A stretch of 64,000 nucleotides of DNA from Harmothoe impar (lineage: Eukaryota; Annelida; Polychaeta; Phyllodocida; Polynoidae): NCBI GenBank assembly GCA_947462335.1, contig OX381705.1, forward strand, positions 38,339,570 to 38,403,569, in the 5' to 3' direction. The translations under genes were made by a program, and so were the position numbers. Of the stretch, positions 43,474-56,689 are shown piece after piece. Positions within the stretch are counted from its first letter, which is position 1. Each line of letters starts with the position of its first letter. Under the pieces are notes generated by a model. That model did not search any database. It saw only the letters and a list, made by a program, of their open reading frames with translations, and was not told the origin of the DNA.

Positions 43474-43701
43474 TACCAACATAGTTTATTACCAAATGAA
43501 TCAACAGTTTACATAATGCTCAAGACATGAGACTGATCAACCTAGGTGCAACCACTTCAGTTGAGTCAGTCAAATTACCTTTCTGTCAAGCCTGAATACC
43601 AACATAATTTATTACCAAATGAATGAACAGTTAACATAATGCTCAAGACATGAGACTGATCAACCTAGGTGCAACCACTTCAGTTGAGTCAGTCAAATTA
43701 C
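43474..43701. repeat. 123-bp tandem duplication containing a 23-bp piece of the LINE ORF
   Basis: Units start at 43474 and 43597 (TACCAACATARTTTATTACC...). At the end of unit 1, 43576-43598, a 23-base stretch starting TACCTTTCTGTCAAGCC is identical to 42807-42829 inside the endonuclease coding region; in unit 2 this stretch is replaced by CATGTTAAAG. Confidence 0.85.
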
Positions 43702-44280
43702 ATGTTAAAGTGACATGAGAGTCATCTTATAGACCACTCAAAAATGAGTGCGATAGGTTAGATTTCACATATTACAAATGTTAGTAGGCATTTTTCACAT
43801 GTATAATCATTGTGTAATAGGCACCCCTGTTAATTGATACATTCAATTAATTAAGTACATGAACATTAGTACGAGTGTCAGTAGGTGATAAGTGTTTGTC
43901 ATGTTATAAGCACACATCACTCAAAATTGTCTGAGAAGGATATGCTGAACCCATACAAATTGCAGATGTGGGTATACATTTTAGAATTGGAGAAGTATAT
44001 GTCATTGCTTAATAGGCACCCCCCATATTAGAGGCTCGGTACATTCTGCAAGATTAACATTACCATATATGCACCAACATGTCAAACAAATGTTAGTCAA
44101 GGCACAATCAGTTGAATAAGCACAAAGACATAGGTGTGTAAATATGAGTTCATAATGAGTGTTTATCATGAGCCTATGAGCACCCTATTATGTTGAAGCT
44201 CGGTGCACTCGGCTCTAGTTAAAGTGGATTTTATACCATTGGTTCATTGTCAATGCACAGTAAGTGCAGGGTCACGTATT
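43702..44280. repeat. Degenerate tandem repeats near the LINE 5' side
   Basis: Three diverged units share ATGTATAATCATTGTGTAAT / ATATGTCATTGCTTAATAGG / GTTTATCATGAGCCTATGAG followed by AGGCACCCC or GAGCACCC and GCTCGGTRCA. They could be 5' untranslated monomers of the LINE. Confidence 0.5.
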
Positions 44281-45378
44281 AATATTATAATATTAGTAAT
44301 ATCAAATAAAGTAGGATACTTATATTGTTCAATGTTTTGAGGGACTGTTGTAGCTTCAGGATAATGGGAGGCAAGCTGTGTGATGTCAGTTTAACCTGAG
44401 TAAAGTCCATTTTTTCTATAACAGACTTAAATTTATTTCTGCATTTAATTTGCTGAGTGTTCAGGTCTAAGGAGTTCCATAATATAGAGCCCCGGCGTAG
44501 TGGCAATTTTTTAACCAATTGCAATTTAGACCTAATTGTTTTAAAGCGAATTTTGTTCTCGGCTCTAGTACGAGGGTTCTCGTTCACAACAATATTGCTC
44601 TCAACCTTAGACAATTTATATGCATGTATAACAGGAGTTGACAATCACGCCTTTTACTGAGCCTTGGCATGTTGCATTGGGCATGCAGCTCATCCTGGGT
44701 TATGTCATGTGGATTTCTTATACGAAGGCAGGCTCTTAGCCCATGGTTTTGAATTGTTTGTAAACTCTTTTGGTCAATACGAGTGGCACTATCTAACATA
44801 AAACTACAGTATTCAAGAGAAGGTAAGGTACAGTGTTTATATATGTCTAGGCATGTCCTATTATCTATACTATCCCTGATCCTATAGGTTCTCTTGATTT
44901 TGTAACCACAATTTTTTCTAATACCAGACATGTGGGTTTTCATGGAGAGATTCTCATCCAGGGTGACCCCTAAATAACAGAAACTTTTGACTCTAGCAAC
45001 ATGTTTGTTGTCTATTGAGAGAATAGGATCATTGACATTAATGGTTTTAGGGCGAGTCCCATAAACCACTTGCATAGTTTTTTCAATATTAATGGTTAGT
45101 CTATTGGTAGCACACCATGCTGTGATGAGGTCAAGATCTGGTTGCCCCGTCAGGGCAAGTTCATCAGCAGTTCTGCCGTCGTTAATCATGACCGCGTCAT
45201 CAGCGTATAAGACAATTTTTGAATTTTCAAGAACATTTGGGAGGTTATTTATGTATACTGAGAAAAACAGGGGGCCAAGAATGGACCCCTGAGGGACACC
45301 ATAAGAGACCTTTATGGGCTTAGAAATTATTTCATTAGCTAGTGTGCAGTGGACTCGGTTGTCCAGGTAAATGAGCAA
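44281..45378 (-). pseudogene. Second CR1-like LINE, 5'-truncated RT
   Basis: The minus-strand frame 45378-44584 starts abruptly in RT at LLIYLDNRVHC and contains SYGVPQGSILGPLFF (motif B) and KIVLYADDAVMIND (motif C, YADD), then KSFCYLGVTLDENL and LPSLEYC. Near 44640 the frame shifts; a second frame (44644-44285) carries the C-terminal SILWNSLDL-type end (compare LWNKLP in the first LINE). The protein is clearly diverged from that of the LINE at 40126-43019, so it is a different family. The 3' end is near 44281; endonuclease and RT fingers are absent, as usual after incomplete reverse transcription. Confidence 0.88.
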
Positions 45379-45779
45379 AAAAGAGAGTCATAGTACATTG
45401 TATATACCATCCCCTCCCCCCATAACTTGTATCAATTCCACCCCTTTCTTATCCCTCCCATGCCACAAACCTGCACAAGATGCATATATCCATATAAATG
45501 ATCTACATGGGTACCCAACTATTTGGCCGTGTTGCCGTGTCAATCTTTAGCAAAAGGGCCGTGTCGGTGTGTCGATTTTTATCTCTATAGGACATACTAG
45601 GGCCTTATAAATGGGTCTGTGTCCGTCGATTTTTAAAAGGGCCGTGTCGCCCGTGTCGATTTTTAAAAGGCCCATGTCGCCGTGTCGCACGTGTCGAATT
45701 TTACCCATGTAGAGGCACAATGATAGGGTGTACATCGTGCATGCATATGGTACACCAAAGCAGTTGTAATATAGAGATA
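45379..45779. repeat. GCCGTGTCG short-period repeats
   Basis: At 45521-45705 GGCCGTGTCG, GTGTCGATTTTTAAAAGG and variants recur about six times at uneven 25-70 base spacing. Non-coding. Confidence 0.65.
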
Positions 45780-46707
45780 CAGTGAGGTCTCGATATATCG
45801 ACCACCTCCGTTTTGGATATAAACGGCCGGTTTTCCAAAATGGCCGGTCCTCTAGATCACACATGGATATGGGGGTGAGGGTGGTGGTTGGGGGGGGGGG
45901 GGGTAAAAGTGTGGACCACTGTGGATAGATCTATATAACGTAAGTGAGGATATATAGACATATATATTATTTATAATAATATATATACACACACACATAG
46001 ATATTTATAAATAGTAGGAGTTTCATTGCAGTAGTTCTCACTGTGCTCAATGCCTGTGCTAGGAGATGCAAATGGGGGGGATGATTGACTATGCACAAAC
46101 TGACACGACTTTTTTTAAAAAGAATAGCCCTACCCCCCCCCCCCCCCCCCCCCTGCCCCCAGCCCCTTTCTCTATGAAGTCGGCAAGGCTGGCCAAGGCG
46201 ACCCCGGGCTGCTACACTTACTGACTGCATTTCTCCAACTAACCTCCCCAACTCCCCCCACCCCCCAACCCATCTCCATTAGGCCTACACCTTTTCACCA
46301 ATCCTCTGGTTCAACATGTGTAGAAAAGAATCTAAAGAGTACCTGTATATCAGATTATGCTTTCATGTTCTAAGTACAACCCAAACTTCATTTGTATAAA
46401 ACAAAAGGCTGACATAACTCAAACCCAGACTATAGCATTGCAGACACTACGGAGTGCTTCTCTTATAAAATGATAAAACAACACACTAAATACTCAGGAA
46501 TTGGGGGTGTTTGGGCATCTGCTGACCGACTTATCAAAGTAGATTGTAATACAAACTAAGCATTAGGTACCCAAAACAGCCAACCGAAACCGGAAGCATG
46601 AATAACCGACTTATCAATGGCAATGTAATCAAAACTGTTCTAAATGATGAGAGGCCGATAAGTAAGACAACCGACTTATCAAAGACCGATTTATCAAGGT
46701 CTCACTG
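45780..46707. mobile_element. Tigger/pogo-like nonautonomous element
   Basis: Termini CAGTGAGGTCTCGATATATC on the left and, read in from the right, CAGTGAGACCTTGATAAATC, flanked by TA on each side (45778-45779 and 46708-46709). CAGT-starting termini with a TA duplication are typical of the pogo/Tigger branch of Tc1/mariner elements. Subterminal ACCGACTTATCAA repeats occur at the right side. The interior holds a short TA tract and a C-run (46132-46153). No transposase frame, so it would need one in trans. Confidence 0.8.
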
Positions 46708-46837
46708 TACCATGATGATGGTACTTACATTATATGTCTGCTCTTGTGAAATGCTGTTACAGTGGTCCTACTGATGCAAGGATGCACCTAAACAAAGAGA
46801 ACAGCGTCCCCACGTGACCTATATGGCGGGGATATAT

Positions 46838-47971
46838 GAGTCAAACTCACTTTGACTCTGGTAAATGAGTCAAACTCACTTTGACTCAGTTGCTCTCAGA
46901 GTCAAACCAACTTAAGGTTTATCGCTACTCTTAACTTTTCATCCATAGAATTTCCTAATTTTTTGGCTCAGGGTAGTTTAGATCATTATGAAATGGAAAA
47001 TGTAAAAAAATAGGGGGGTCCCGAGCTACTTTTTTTGTTACAGATTTTTGAAAAAAAAATTGTATTTTCTATTTTTGGCAAATAATACCAGAAATTGTGA
47101 AATTTTCAAGATTTTTTTTCTTAGTGAACCACTGTGCACATCAATGTTATATTTTAGATGAATAATCCTTTATTGTGTCCTTAAATAGAAAAATTAAATT
47201 ATGGTTAAAAAACAACCCTTTTGTGAAAAAAGTGGTAGTTTTAGGACAATTAATCAAATTTGAAATGCTAAATTTGTCAGCAAAATCTTCAAATATAGCA
47301 AAAAAAAATCCAAAGACTTTTTTTTTTTTTTTCAAAAATTAGTTTAGATCATTTGCTAACATAAAAAGGTAATTTTGATAGGGGGTCCCGTGCATAATTT
47401 TAGGGTTTTGGGCATTTGAAGTTAAAAAATATGGAAAAAACTGTCTAAATCTTATATTTAGAGGCCAAAATAATGGGTAACAAGCCAAGGATCAGGGTAA
47501 AAAATGTATATATTTTATACCCTTGAATGTTTTAAGTACAGGAATGAGATCTATATCAATCTCGATAATGATTTATTGGTAAATACTAGCAATATTCTAA
47601 TTTATGTTAAAAATAGCAAATTTCACTGGCTCCAAATATGTCAAATTTTTAAAGTGCAATAAAATACTCAATTTTGCTCGGAATTGTCCAATCTTCGGAT
47701 ATGGCTTAGAATGCATGTATATGTATCCAATTATAGAATATTAGCCCATTCTGATAATTTAAAGCTATATGCGCAGAAAGCTGCGCAGGAGTCCATATTC
47801 CATGAGTAGCGATCAACCTTAACTGTGCAGGCCAAGTGAGTCAATAGTGGTAAACGAGTCAAATGGGGTCTGACTCATTACATGGCAGAGTCAAATGAGC
47901 AAAAAAGAGAGTCAAAGTCGCATTGGCTCTGGGAAATGAGTCATTCTGACTCGAATAGTTTTTTGTGTGTA
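46838..47971. mobile_element. Right half of an AGAGTCA element, carrying a nested insertion
   Basis: Corresponds to 62902-63132 of the full element: GAGTCAAACTCACTTTGACT, AGAGTCAAACCAACTTAA, then (after the insertion) TTAACTGTGCAG, GAGTCAATAGTGGTAAA, and the terminus GACTCGAATAGTTTTTTGTG. The left half is missing and the termini have diverged. Confidence 0.8.
46916..47818. mobile_element. TTAA-flanked nonautonomous element (piggyBac-like)
   Basis: Ends GGTTTATCGCTACTC and, read in from the right, GGTTGATCGCTACTC (one mismatch), each next to TTAA (46912-46915 and 47819-47822). The sister element at 62979-62982 has a single TTAA at the equivalent place (CCAACTTAACTCTGCAG), so the empty site is visible. 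TTAA duplication is characteristic of piggyBac-type transposition. 903 bp, AT-rich, no transposase; the GGGGGGTCCCGAGCTACTTT motif inside recurs near 12895. Confidence 0.88.
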
Positions 47972-47976
47972 TATAG

Positions 47977-48072
47977 TCCACCAAGCTCTGTTGGCCGACT
48001 AGGTGGCTGATTAGAGCCCCGACCTAATCTGGCTCCAATTGGCCACCCAGTCGGCCGTCAGAGCTTGGTGGA
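47977..48072. mobile_element. 96-bp hairpin MITE
   Basis: TCCACCAAGCTCTGTTGGCC (from 47977, arm of 31) pairs with 48042-48072 with three mismatches around a 34-base loop. A single-ended relative starts at about 32579. Confidence 0.85.
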
Positions 48073-48262
48073 GGATGGGCTTTAAGTAATATACAATTAT
48101 ATTGTATGATTAATTTGATTACGTAATGTTAGATAAGATCTAATGGTTATGATTACATTGAGTACATTATATATGATAATTAAGACTTATCAATAAATTA
48201 TGAATGTGAATATAATATGTGAAGATATGAAACAGGAGGGATTACAGATATAGGTTCATTAA
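48073..48262. other. Short AT-rich spacer
   Basis: Nothing recognised. Confidence 0.5.
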
Positions 48263-50271
48263 AGAGGCCCCGACACCTCCCCTACTGCTCACAAATTAGT
48301 ATTAGCTAATATAGCCATGAACAACACAGTACAGTCTAAATGTCCGACAGATACAGCCTGTAGGAGCTATGGGAAAACAATGCCGGCCACTGGTTGGGTC
48401 AGGCTGCACAGGTGGGAAATTCGCTGTTTGGGGAAGAAGCAGGAAGTGACGTAAACGGCGGTAGGGGTGTCATGCATTGTGGGATATGGGTCAAGCTATT
48501 CTTATAGATATTTTATACTTGTATACAAACAATTAACACCCTCACACATGTTACATTGCAATAATAAGTTGAACCTGTTCAACCCTGCGAACTTTTAAAT
48601 GAGCCAAAACTGTAGGTTCAAATATTGAATAAAATTATTGTCATCTGATCAACCAAGTTGGGATTCTAGTTGTGTTGTATCCTCTAGTCCATGGTTGTAC
48701 ATTTTTGTATATATCTTTAAATGTTAAACTTTAAAGGGTGAATAGATATATGCTATGCCTATGACATAGGCTATGGAGGTAATCAATTTCAAATAAATAT
48801 GTACCTTGGAGGAACTATTTCCCTGAAATAGGTAACTGTGGGTGGGCAAGTCATGAATTAGCCATAACAACCCTGTACAGGCTAGAAGACACATACAAAA
48901 CAAACCGTATTTCCAGTTAGCTCCAGTGACTAGCTCCAAAGTTATAAGTGTATGTATAACATGTGAATATAACATCCACTTGTGGATATCCTGCTTAACT
49001 CCTCATGTAACTTCCATTGTTAAATACTGCATAGAATCCCACTGAGGCTTGTATCTGAGACTGTAATTGTCACCCCAGCTTACTGGACCAAGTCAACGAG
49101 TCAACTGCACATGACATATTCTTTACTCCCTCTGGCTTGTACTGCCCCTCCCAGGCCAGCCTCCACACCTACATCTCCACACCTTGAGGTGTGATCTGCC
49201 ATTAGATGCTCTTCTCACACCTACACTGACCTGACGGTCACACCTACGACCCGAGTCTGGCACTGTTCACTATATCAAAGTGATGTCCCATACTAATCCT
49301 CCCCTTTGATAAATCAGGTGAGCGGTGAGCGACCCCTGTCACTCCAGAAAACGCCCCCTTTCCCCATAAGCATGGATATTGGGGGTCCAAAAAAGACCTC
49401 TTTTCTAAAAGGCATGGGCTCCCTCCTCTGTATCCACACTAGAATATCTTTCTCCAGACCAAGTCACATCCCCATCAAATTATACCCCTTTTCTTGAAAT
49501 GCACAGGGATATATTTTGAAAAATACCCTTTTTTTAAAATCCACTGGGATTATTTGAGAAAAGCACCCCTTTTCCGGAATTCGGAGACATTCGAAACGCA
49601 GGGGAAAGGAGCATTTTCCTGTGTTTTCAGATGCAGGTGACATACATTATGTAGGTCTACACTAAGTGTTGGGACTGGGGAGAAGTGGTAGACTTCTCCT
49701 GCTCCTTTGATGTCAACCTTTATACCCGGGAGGGAGGGAGTGGGGGTAAGAAAGGTTCCGCCTTATACATATAATATGTTTTTTCCCCATTTCAAACAAT
49801 TCTGCTTTACCAGATGACTCTACAATTTATTCCATAACATTAGGGAAATTCCTGGCATATTATGTGTTGTTCTTTCTTAGGTACCTATTTCATAGGCTTT
49901 CTGGTGCTATTAATGTTGTATCAAATGTATTTTGAATTTGGATATCATGGAATTCGTTTATCATGAATTTTTTATTAGTTACATTCACTTTGCTATAGCG
50001 GAATTCTTATCTCTTTAGAAAAGCACTGTGTAACCCTAGCTACCTTACCCCTCAGCTCCTGCACCTACCCTTACGGTCGATGACGTCACAACATGGCGGG
50101 GCCCTGGGAGAGGCCCACTGCGGCTCTGTGCCCACCTGCAGTGGGCGGCCTAACAGTGTATGGCAGGCGTTGGATTGGTGGACTTTATATACGCACAGAC
50201 ATTGATATTTGACTCTGATCTATCTGATAGATGACAAATATGAATAGCTAAAATGTCGTGTCAGGGCCTCT
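48263..50271. mobile_element. 2.0-kb TTAA-flanked element
   Basis: Left end AGAGGCCCCGACAC and, read from the right, AGAGGCCCTGACAC (one mismatch), each adjoining TTAA (48259-48262 and 50272-50275), again a piggyBac-type signature. Both subterminal regions contain GTGACGT. The interior holds only short ORFs with no transposase motifs (the 83-codon minus ORF at 48724-48975 is hydrophobic and unrecognised). It is probably a nonautonomous derivative that gained unrelated sequence. Confidence 0.7.
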
Positions 50272-50275
50272 TTAA

Positions 50276-51910
<1,635 letters not shown>

Positions 51911-52233
51911 TAGACAGTAACACTGGCCCGAGAGCCAATGGCCTGTAATTTTTGGTCCGGACCCGCAGTTATCTCAAGAATTACCTTCCTATGGGCCCAG
52001 GTGGCCTACAGGAGTGGACATGGAATATTCTAGGAGAATATATCTATATGAATATAGTCGTGTCATAAGTCCAAAGACGTGAAAGAGGAAATCAACAGGA
52101 AGCCAGTTATTATGATAGGTTTTAACATAACTTAAACAGAGATACTTATGATTTTTATGATTTCGATGCGGGCCCGTAGATTTCTATAGCTACGGGCCCG
52201 GGTGGCCCACGGCTTAAAATATTAGTGTCTCCC
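51911..52233. mobile_element. Probable degenerate MITE
   Basis: The left end TAGACAGTAACACTGGCCC roughly mirrors the right end (GGCCCACGGC...TTAGTGTCTCC), and GGGCCCGTAG / CTACGGGCCC form a 10-bp inverted pair near 52172-52201. Ends are uncertain. Confidence 0.4.
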
Positions 52234-52243
52234 CCGTGGTGTA

Positions 52244-52339
52244 CTTTAAACCTACAGATCTTACTGCACGTCCAGTAACAGTCAGAGTGCAGTCGGGACA
52301 GGTACCCAGTCCTATATATAGGGGCGCTGGGGGTTTAAG
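52244..52339 (+). repeat. Shared 95-bp module with TATA box, copy B
   Basis: Matches 14678-14774 through CAGATCTTACTGCACGT, CAGTAACAGTCAGAGTGCAG, GACAGGTAC and CCTATATATAGGGGCG. Bounded by TTTAAACC and GGTTTAAG, an inverted pair. The E-box palindrome of copy A is broken here by one base (CACGTC). Confidence 0.6.
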
Positions 52340-54534
52340 TGTCTTATCGCATCCACATGTGTATGTCTGGTAGGCGGACTTTCACTATAGTGCCTCATCA
52401 CAGACCTGCGGGCAGCAGGATGAACTGTAGACTGTCGAGAAGTCCCTGGTTCGTTAGTAGGGACTGTTCCCCCCTGCAGCGGCCATATGCAAAAGCCGGG
52501 ATTTCCCTGCTTTTCTGCTGGCTCAACTCGCACCATGCGAGGTGGTATAGAGATTGGCGGAAGTCACGTGATCAAACAGTTAGAAACAGAAATCTATTTA
52601 TAGCTGGTCACGTGTTAATGACGTCACATGCAAATGGCGGGTCAGGCTGTATCATACTCAGGTCGGCGCCAACTCCGCCCCCTGTGTATGACTCGTAAAA
52701 CTAGATGAACTGCAGCACCAGCACCCCTCATTCATCACATACAGGGGGCTGGCGGGGCAGTCACGGACCCTGGTTTATCTCGTCATCTATAAAGACCTAT
52801 AGCCAGGCCCACCGCCTCCAGCATATTCCAGTTTATGAAAACTGTCACATAGGAAAGACAATTACTTGGGCCTCTTTGCTAGATCTGGTTAGCCTTTGGT
52901 GGATAAGAGTGGCTGGTGCCGGAGAGTGGTGGCTAAGAACTGGCTAGATTGTCAGACAGGACGTCATACGATACGGTTAAAAGTGGTAAGTGTACAGGGA
53001 ATATATAAATTGCTGATAGGCGGCTAATAGAACAAATAGAAATGAATACTGGCCACATAGATTCGCAGTGTCTGGCCACAATGCCATTGATTACCTCGGC
53101 ATGTCTCATAAAGCCGCTACGTGATTTGATTTACATTACTCTACTGCTAGGAGAGGTGGCCCTGTGAGAATCCCGCGACCCATAGGCACTCGTGACTGAG
53201 TCACGTAACATTTATGGGGAATAGCAACATTCGGCATGTGACAAATTACATACAGATGAGATTACGAGTGTTGTCTTGTGGGGAATGGTCGCAATGGTAG
53301 AAAGAAGAAGAGGTGTGATGAAGGGCATTTCAATAGGTGCAGTGTTGTATATGACGGTTACACAACTTCAGTGAAGACCTGCGTAATAACACTTATCAAA
53401 GGTAAAGTTTGATGATATTGGGGCATTGGCGAAGAGGAGCATAGAGGAAAGATAATCAAGAATATCCCTATATTAAATATAACAATAGAGGGATGCAGTG
53501 GATATCAGGCACCAGTCCAAACCTCATCCTGGGTATAGGTCCCACAGCGATGCTCGATCATACATCAACTCTAAAGGCCTCAATCCTGCCACACTTCTCA
53601 TTCCTTACGGGCCTCCCCCGGGCCTGCCCCCTCCCACATCCCACCCTGTGCCCTGTACCCAGACCATTCCACCATCTCCTCTGCCGCCATCTCATCAGAA
53701 TCCGTCGTAGTCGCGGACGCAGAACTAGGGCACCAACTGATATTTTGAGATGACTTACTGCCCATCGCTATTTGGCGAGTAGACGTCGGGGATCAGGCAT
53801 TTTTGACCAGATGGGCGAGGGGCTGTGGTAAATATGAATAGGTCCGGTGATGGAGTATAATAGTATAAGCTACGTGCCTATACTACTATACCACTAAGCT
53901 ACTGTACATACGGTTAAACTACAGTAGGATCTCCTGTGCATCTATACACTAACTATTAACGGTGTAATATATAGAGACAGAGCGGTCCGGTGGTGGAGTC
54001 TACTAGTATACGAGCCTTGCATGCTATACAATAATACATAATATGAAAAGTGTCGTTGTACTCACAGCAAGACAAAAAGAAGACAATTCAGAGATCAGAC
54101 AGATTCCCGCGACGATTGTCTTGGCCACCTGATCCCCGGCAGACGTCTCAAGGGGCAGGGTTAACCTGTGTACTAGTAGTAGTACCCACTAGTGGTGTCA
54201 TTCACCACTGAAACTCTTCCTAGACGTCTGAACAAAATGCAGTCAACTGAACCAAGGGAACGTTCACAAATAATGTCACTTGCTAGGGGGTGGGTGGGTC
54301 TTTGAATATGAATAAAAATATCAATATGTAGCATGGATAAAAAATAAAAGAGAATGACTAATTAGGATAAGGGAATTCCCCTGATATTGAGCATATCAGT
54401 ATTAAAACTGATGTCAATGCAACAGTATCTCTGCTATCTAGCTGGAATGGCAACTAATTAGCCATTGTCACATGGTGCAGAAAGTACCAGTCCTCAATAC
54501 ATATGTATATGCTACTACTGGACAAATATGACTT
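52340..54534. other. Unassigned stretch, no gene supported
   Basis: Contains ORFs of 70-119 codons at 52339-52947 and 53493-53753 without motifs or convincing splice sites, and a loose duplication of GGTCCGGTGRTGGAGT (about 53840 and 53984). Confidence 0.4.
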
Positions 54535-55178
54535 TGTCTCACAAAAGTGATGCAGGTGCGAATGGTGACGTACTGGAGACCAAAGGTCTCAATGGGGCTG
54601 TATCAAGTAGTTGCTGAGATACCCCGGCACCAACAATGTAGGCTTTCCACACCATACTGATACAGCTAATCCAACCAACGTATTGACAAGTCTCCAACTG
54701 CGTTACTAACTACGACTCGGTTGCTCCCAGTTGGTTGAGGGTGCCATTCCTAGGACCCTGTTTCCAAGGTCACCGAGTACCTAGAAAATTGTAACGCTTA
54801 CCAACTGACCTGTCAACGTGTCACCGTTCACTCATCACACGCTTTCTCCACCAGTGTAACGGTCGTGGAAAAGTGTCTGGAGAAAGCGGGATTCGAACCC
54901 ACGACCCTCAGATCACGTAGCCTGCTGCTCTACCAACTGAGCTACTTCCCTGTCTGACAACTTTACCGCGCTGTAGATATAAAGCAGTGTAGGATTACCC
55001 AAGTAATACCTCCCTGCAGGTTTATCACCAAGGCCCCTACACTAGCCGCGAGCCCCTACACTAGAATAACTTCAAATTTGGGGCTATTGTGAGGTAGCCC
55101 ATGGAATATGCCGACCGGTCAAAAATGTTGTCTGGTCAAATACATCGCCATTTGCACCTGCATCACTTTCATGAGACA
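54535..55178. mobile_element. TIR element carrying a tRNA-like sequence
   Basis: TGTCTCACAAAAGTGATGCA on the left and, read from the right, TGTCTCATGAAAGTGATGCA match over about 36 bases (GTGCRAATGGYGAYGTA continues on both). Inside, a tRNA-like sequence lies at 54879-54951 on the minus strand, and AGAAAGCG/CGCTTTCTCC recurs beside it. No transposase. Confidence 0.75.
54879..54951 (-). tRNA. tRNA-like sequence (SINE head or pseudo-tRNA)
   Basis: 73 bases long. The D arm TAGCTCAGTTGGTAGAGC and T arm GTGGGTTCGAATCCCGC are near perfect, and the acceptor stem pairs at 6 of 7. The anticodon arm (GCAGGCTACGTGATCTG) does not form a clean 5-bp stem in any register I tried, and no CCA is encoded. Intact A and B boxes with a failed anticodon stem point to a SINE head or decayed tRNA copy rather than a working tRNA gene. 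Confidence 0.5.
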
Positions 55179-55269
55179 GTGATAGATATCAGTGAGAATT
55201 TAGAGGCTATTCAGGTTTTAGTATGTACATTTATGAATGATTAAATTGTACAGTCATGTCTTAAGTTGA

Positions 55270-55405
55270 TGTAAGGCTGCATTTAGAGGGTTAGCTGGTA
55301 GGGGGGAGGGTCTTCAAAATTAGTGATGTCTTTCTTAGGGGGGTTATTGCTGGTAGGTGACAAAAGGTGACAAGGGGGTGGGGGGGGTCCTGAAAATTCC
55401 TGGGT
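55270..55405. repeat. Dispersed repeat, inverted partner of 8335-8515
   Basis: CTGCATTTAGAGGG, TAGTGATGTCTTTCTTAGG, TTATTGCTGGTAGGTGACAA then G-runs: the reverse complement of the copy near 8 kb. Confidence 0.75.
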
Positions 55406-56215
55406 GAACTACAGGACCTCATTACAGACAAAGTAAACGGTTTACAGGGCCAAAGAAGGTTCCATGCGTATCTCTAGACACTTAGCTTTCCATATTCACT
55501 CAGATATGTGCCTGATGATATGATAGTACACCAGTGGTTTATAGACAAACCTACTGCTTACACTAGGCCTGGCACCTAGCAGGACCCCAGTGATTAGACC
55601 AGGGTCTATCATTGACTGTACATTCGTACAGTTGATTCCAAATGGACTAGGTTGGGGATATGCAGGCCATGTGCTTTAAGGACCGCAGCAATGTTGACAC
55701 AAAGCAGAGGGGGGACTTTGCTAAATGTGGGAATATCTCCAGTTTAATGCAAAATTGTGTGGTCTGCATCCCAGTAATACTATTTATTATGCAGATCCAT
55801 GAGATTATGGCATTTTAATGCATCCAAATGCATGCATTTTCACCAGAATGTGATGCTCAAAGCAGAAGGGGAACTTGGAGTTGACTACCCTGTAAACAGA
55901 AACACCTGACCTCCTCCCCGAGGTTTAGCTCAGTGGTGGCCCGAGTATCAGACCCAGTACGCCTGTACTGCACTGAAAAACTCTGGAGTCTCTTAGGTCG
56001 TCTTACAGGACGACTCTAGGGTCTTCTAAGTGAACAGCATAGAATTAACTAGCCTCAACTCTTCAAATTGACAACCTGCCAGGTTACCATCCCACAAGAC
56101 GACCCTAGACTCATCAAGTTTGTCAAGCTGAAAGGTTGATGCAAGCCTAGATTAGCCCCAGCTGGGGATCATCATTTCACAAGAGTGACAGCTCTAGGAT
56201 TACCGAAACAAGTAT
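55406..56215. other. Unassigned stretch
   Basis: TTTAGCTCAGTGGTGGCCCG near 55924 looks like a tRNA A box but no B box follows. GTCGTCTTACAGGACGAC near 55998 is a small hairpin. Confidence 0.4.
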
Positions 56216-56684
56216 CAGTGGCGGATCCCGGATTTTTTAGAGGGGGGGGGGGCCCAAACCTGACCAACCTAGAGTGACTGTCAGTTTTCCCTGCGCACGG
56301 CAAGCGAAGCGCAGTGGGCATACTAGGGGGGTTTGGGGGCATGCCCCCCAAGAAAATGTAAAGAAACCATGGGTATGGGAGGAGGAGAGGGGGAGAATGA
56401 ATACTTTTACAGTCATATATGTCTTGGCACCATTACCCATGCTCTAATCTGTATGGGATGGGCCCTTCCAGGGGCCCTAAGTCCCCCCCCCCCCTATCTG
56501 GGGGCCCTCAGTCAGGCCTTATGATTCATACTCCACTGAAAAAGAATACAATATGTTATGTGAAATCGTCCCCTTCTCTCTTTCTTTCCCTCTTTTCTTC
56601 TCTCTTCCTCTTTTCTTTTTTCTTTCTTTTTTTTTGGAGGGGGGGGGACCAAGGCCCGTCGGGCCCCCCCTGGATCCGCCAATG
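56216..56684. mobile_element. CAGTGGCGGATCC-terminated MITE (hAT-like)
   Basis: Left end CAGTGGCGGATCC; right end GGATCCGCCAATG (one mismatch when inverted). AGTAT precedes and follows the element (56211-56215 and 56685-56689), a probable target duplication, shorter than the 8 bp usual for hAT elements. G-runs and C-runs sit just inside the ends. Non-coding. Confidence 0.72.
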
Positions 56685-56689
56685 AGTAT

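Noticed and set aside
45355..45400. 22-bp identity (AAATGAGCAAAAAAGAGAGT...) between the truncation point of the second LINE and the AGAGTCA element at 47895
   Set aside because: Half of it is an A-run plus a common AGAGTC word, and neighbouring sequence does not match; probably coincidence or microhomology only.
46838..47971. Single intact element
   Set aside because: Comparison with 61211-63132 shows it is half an element interrupted by a second one at TTAA.
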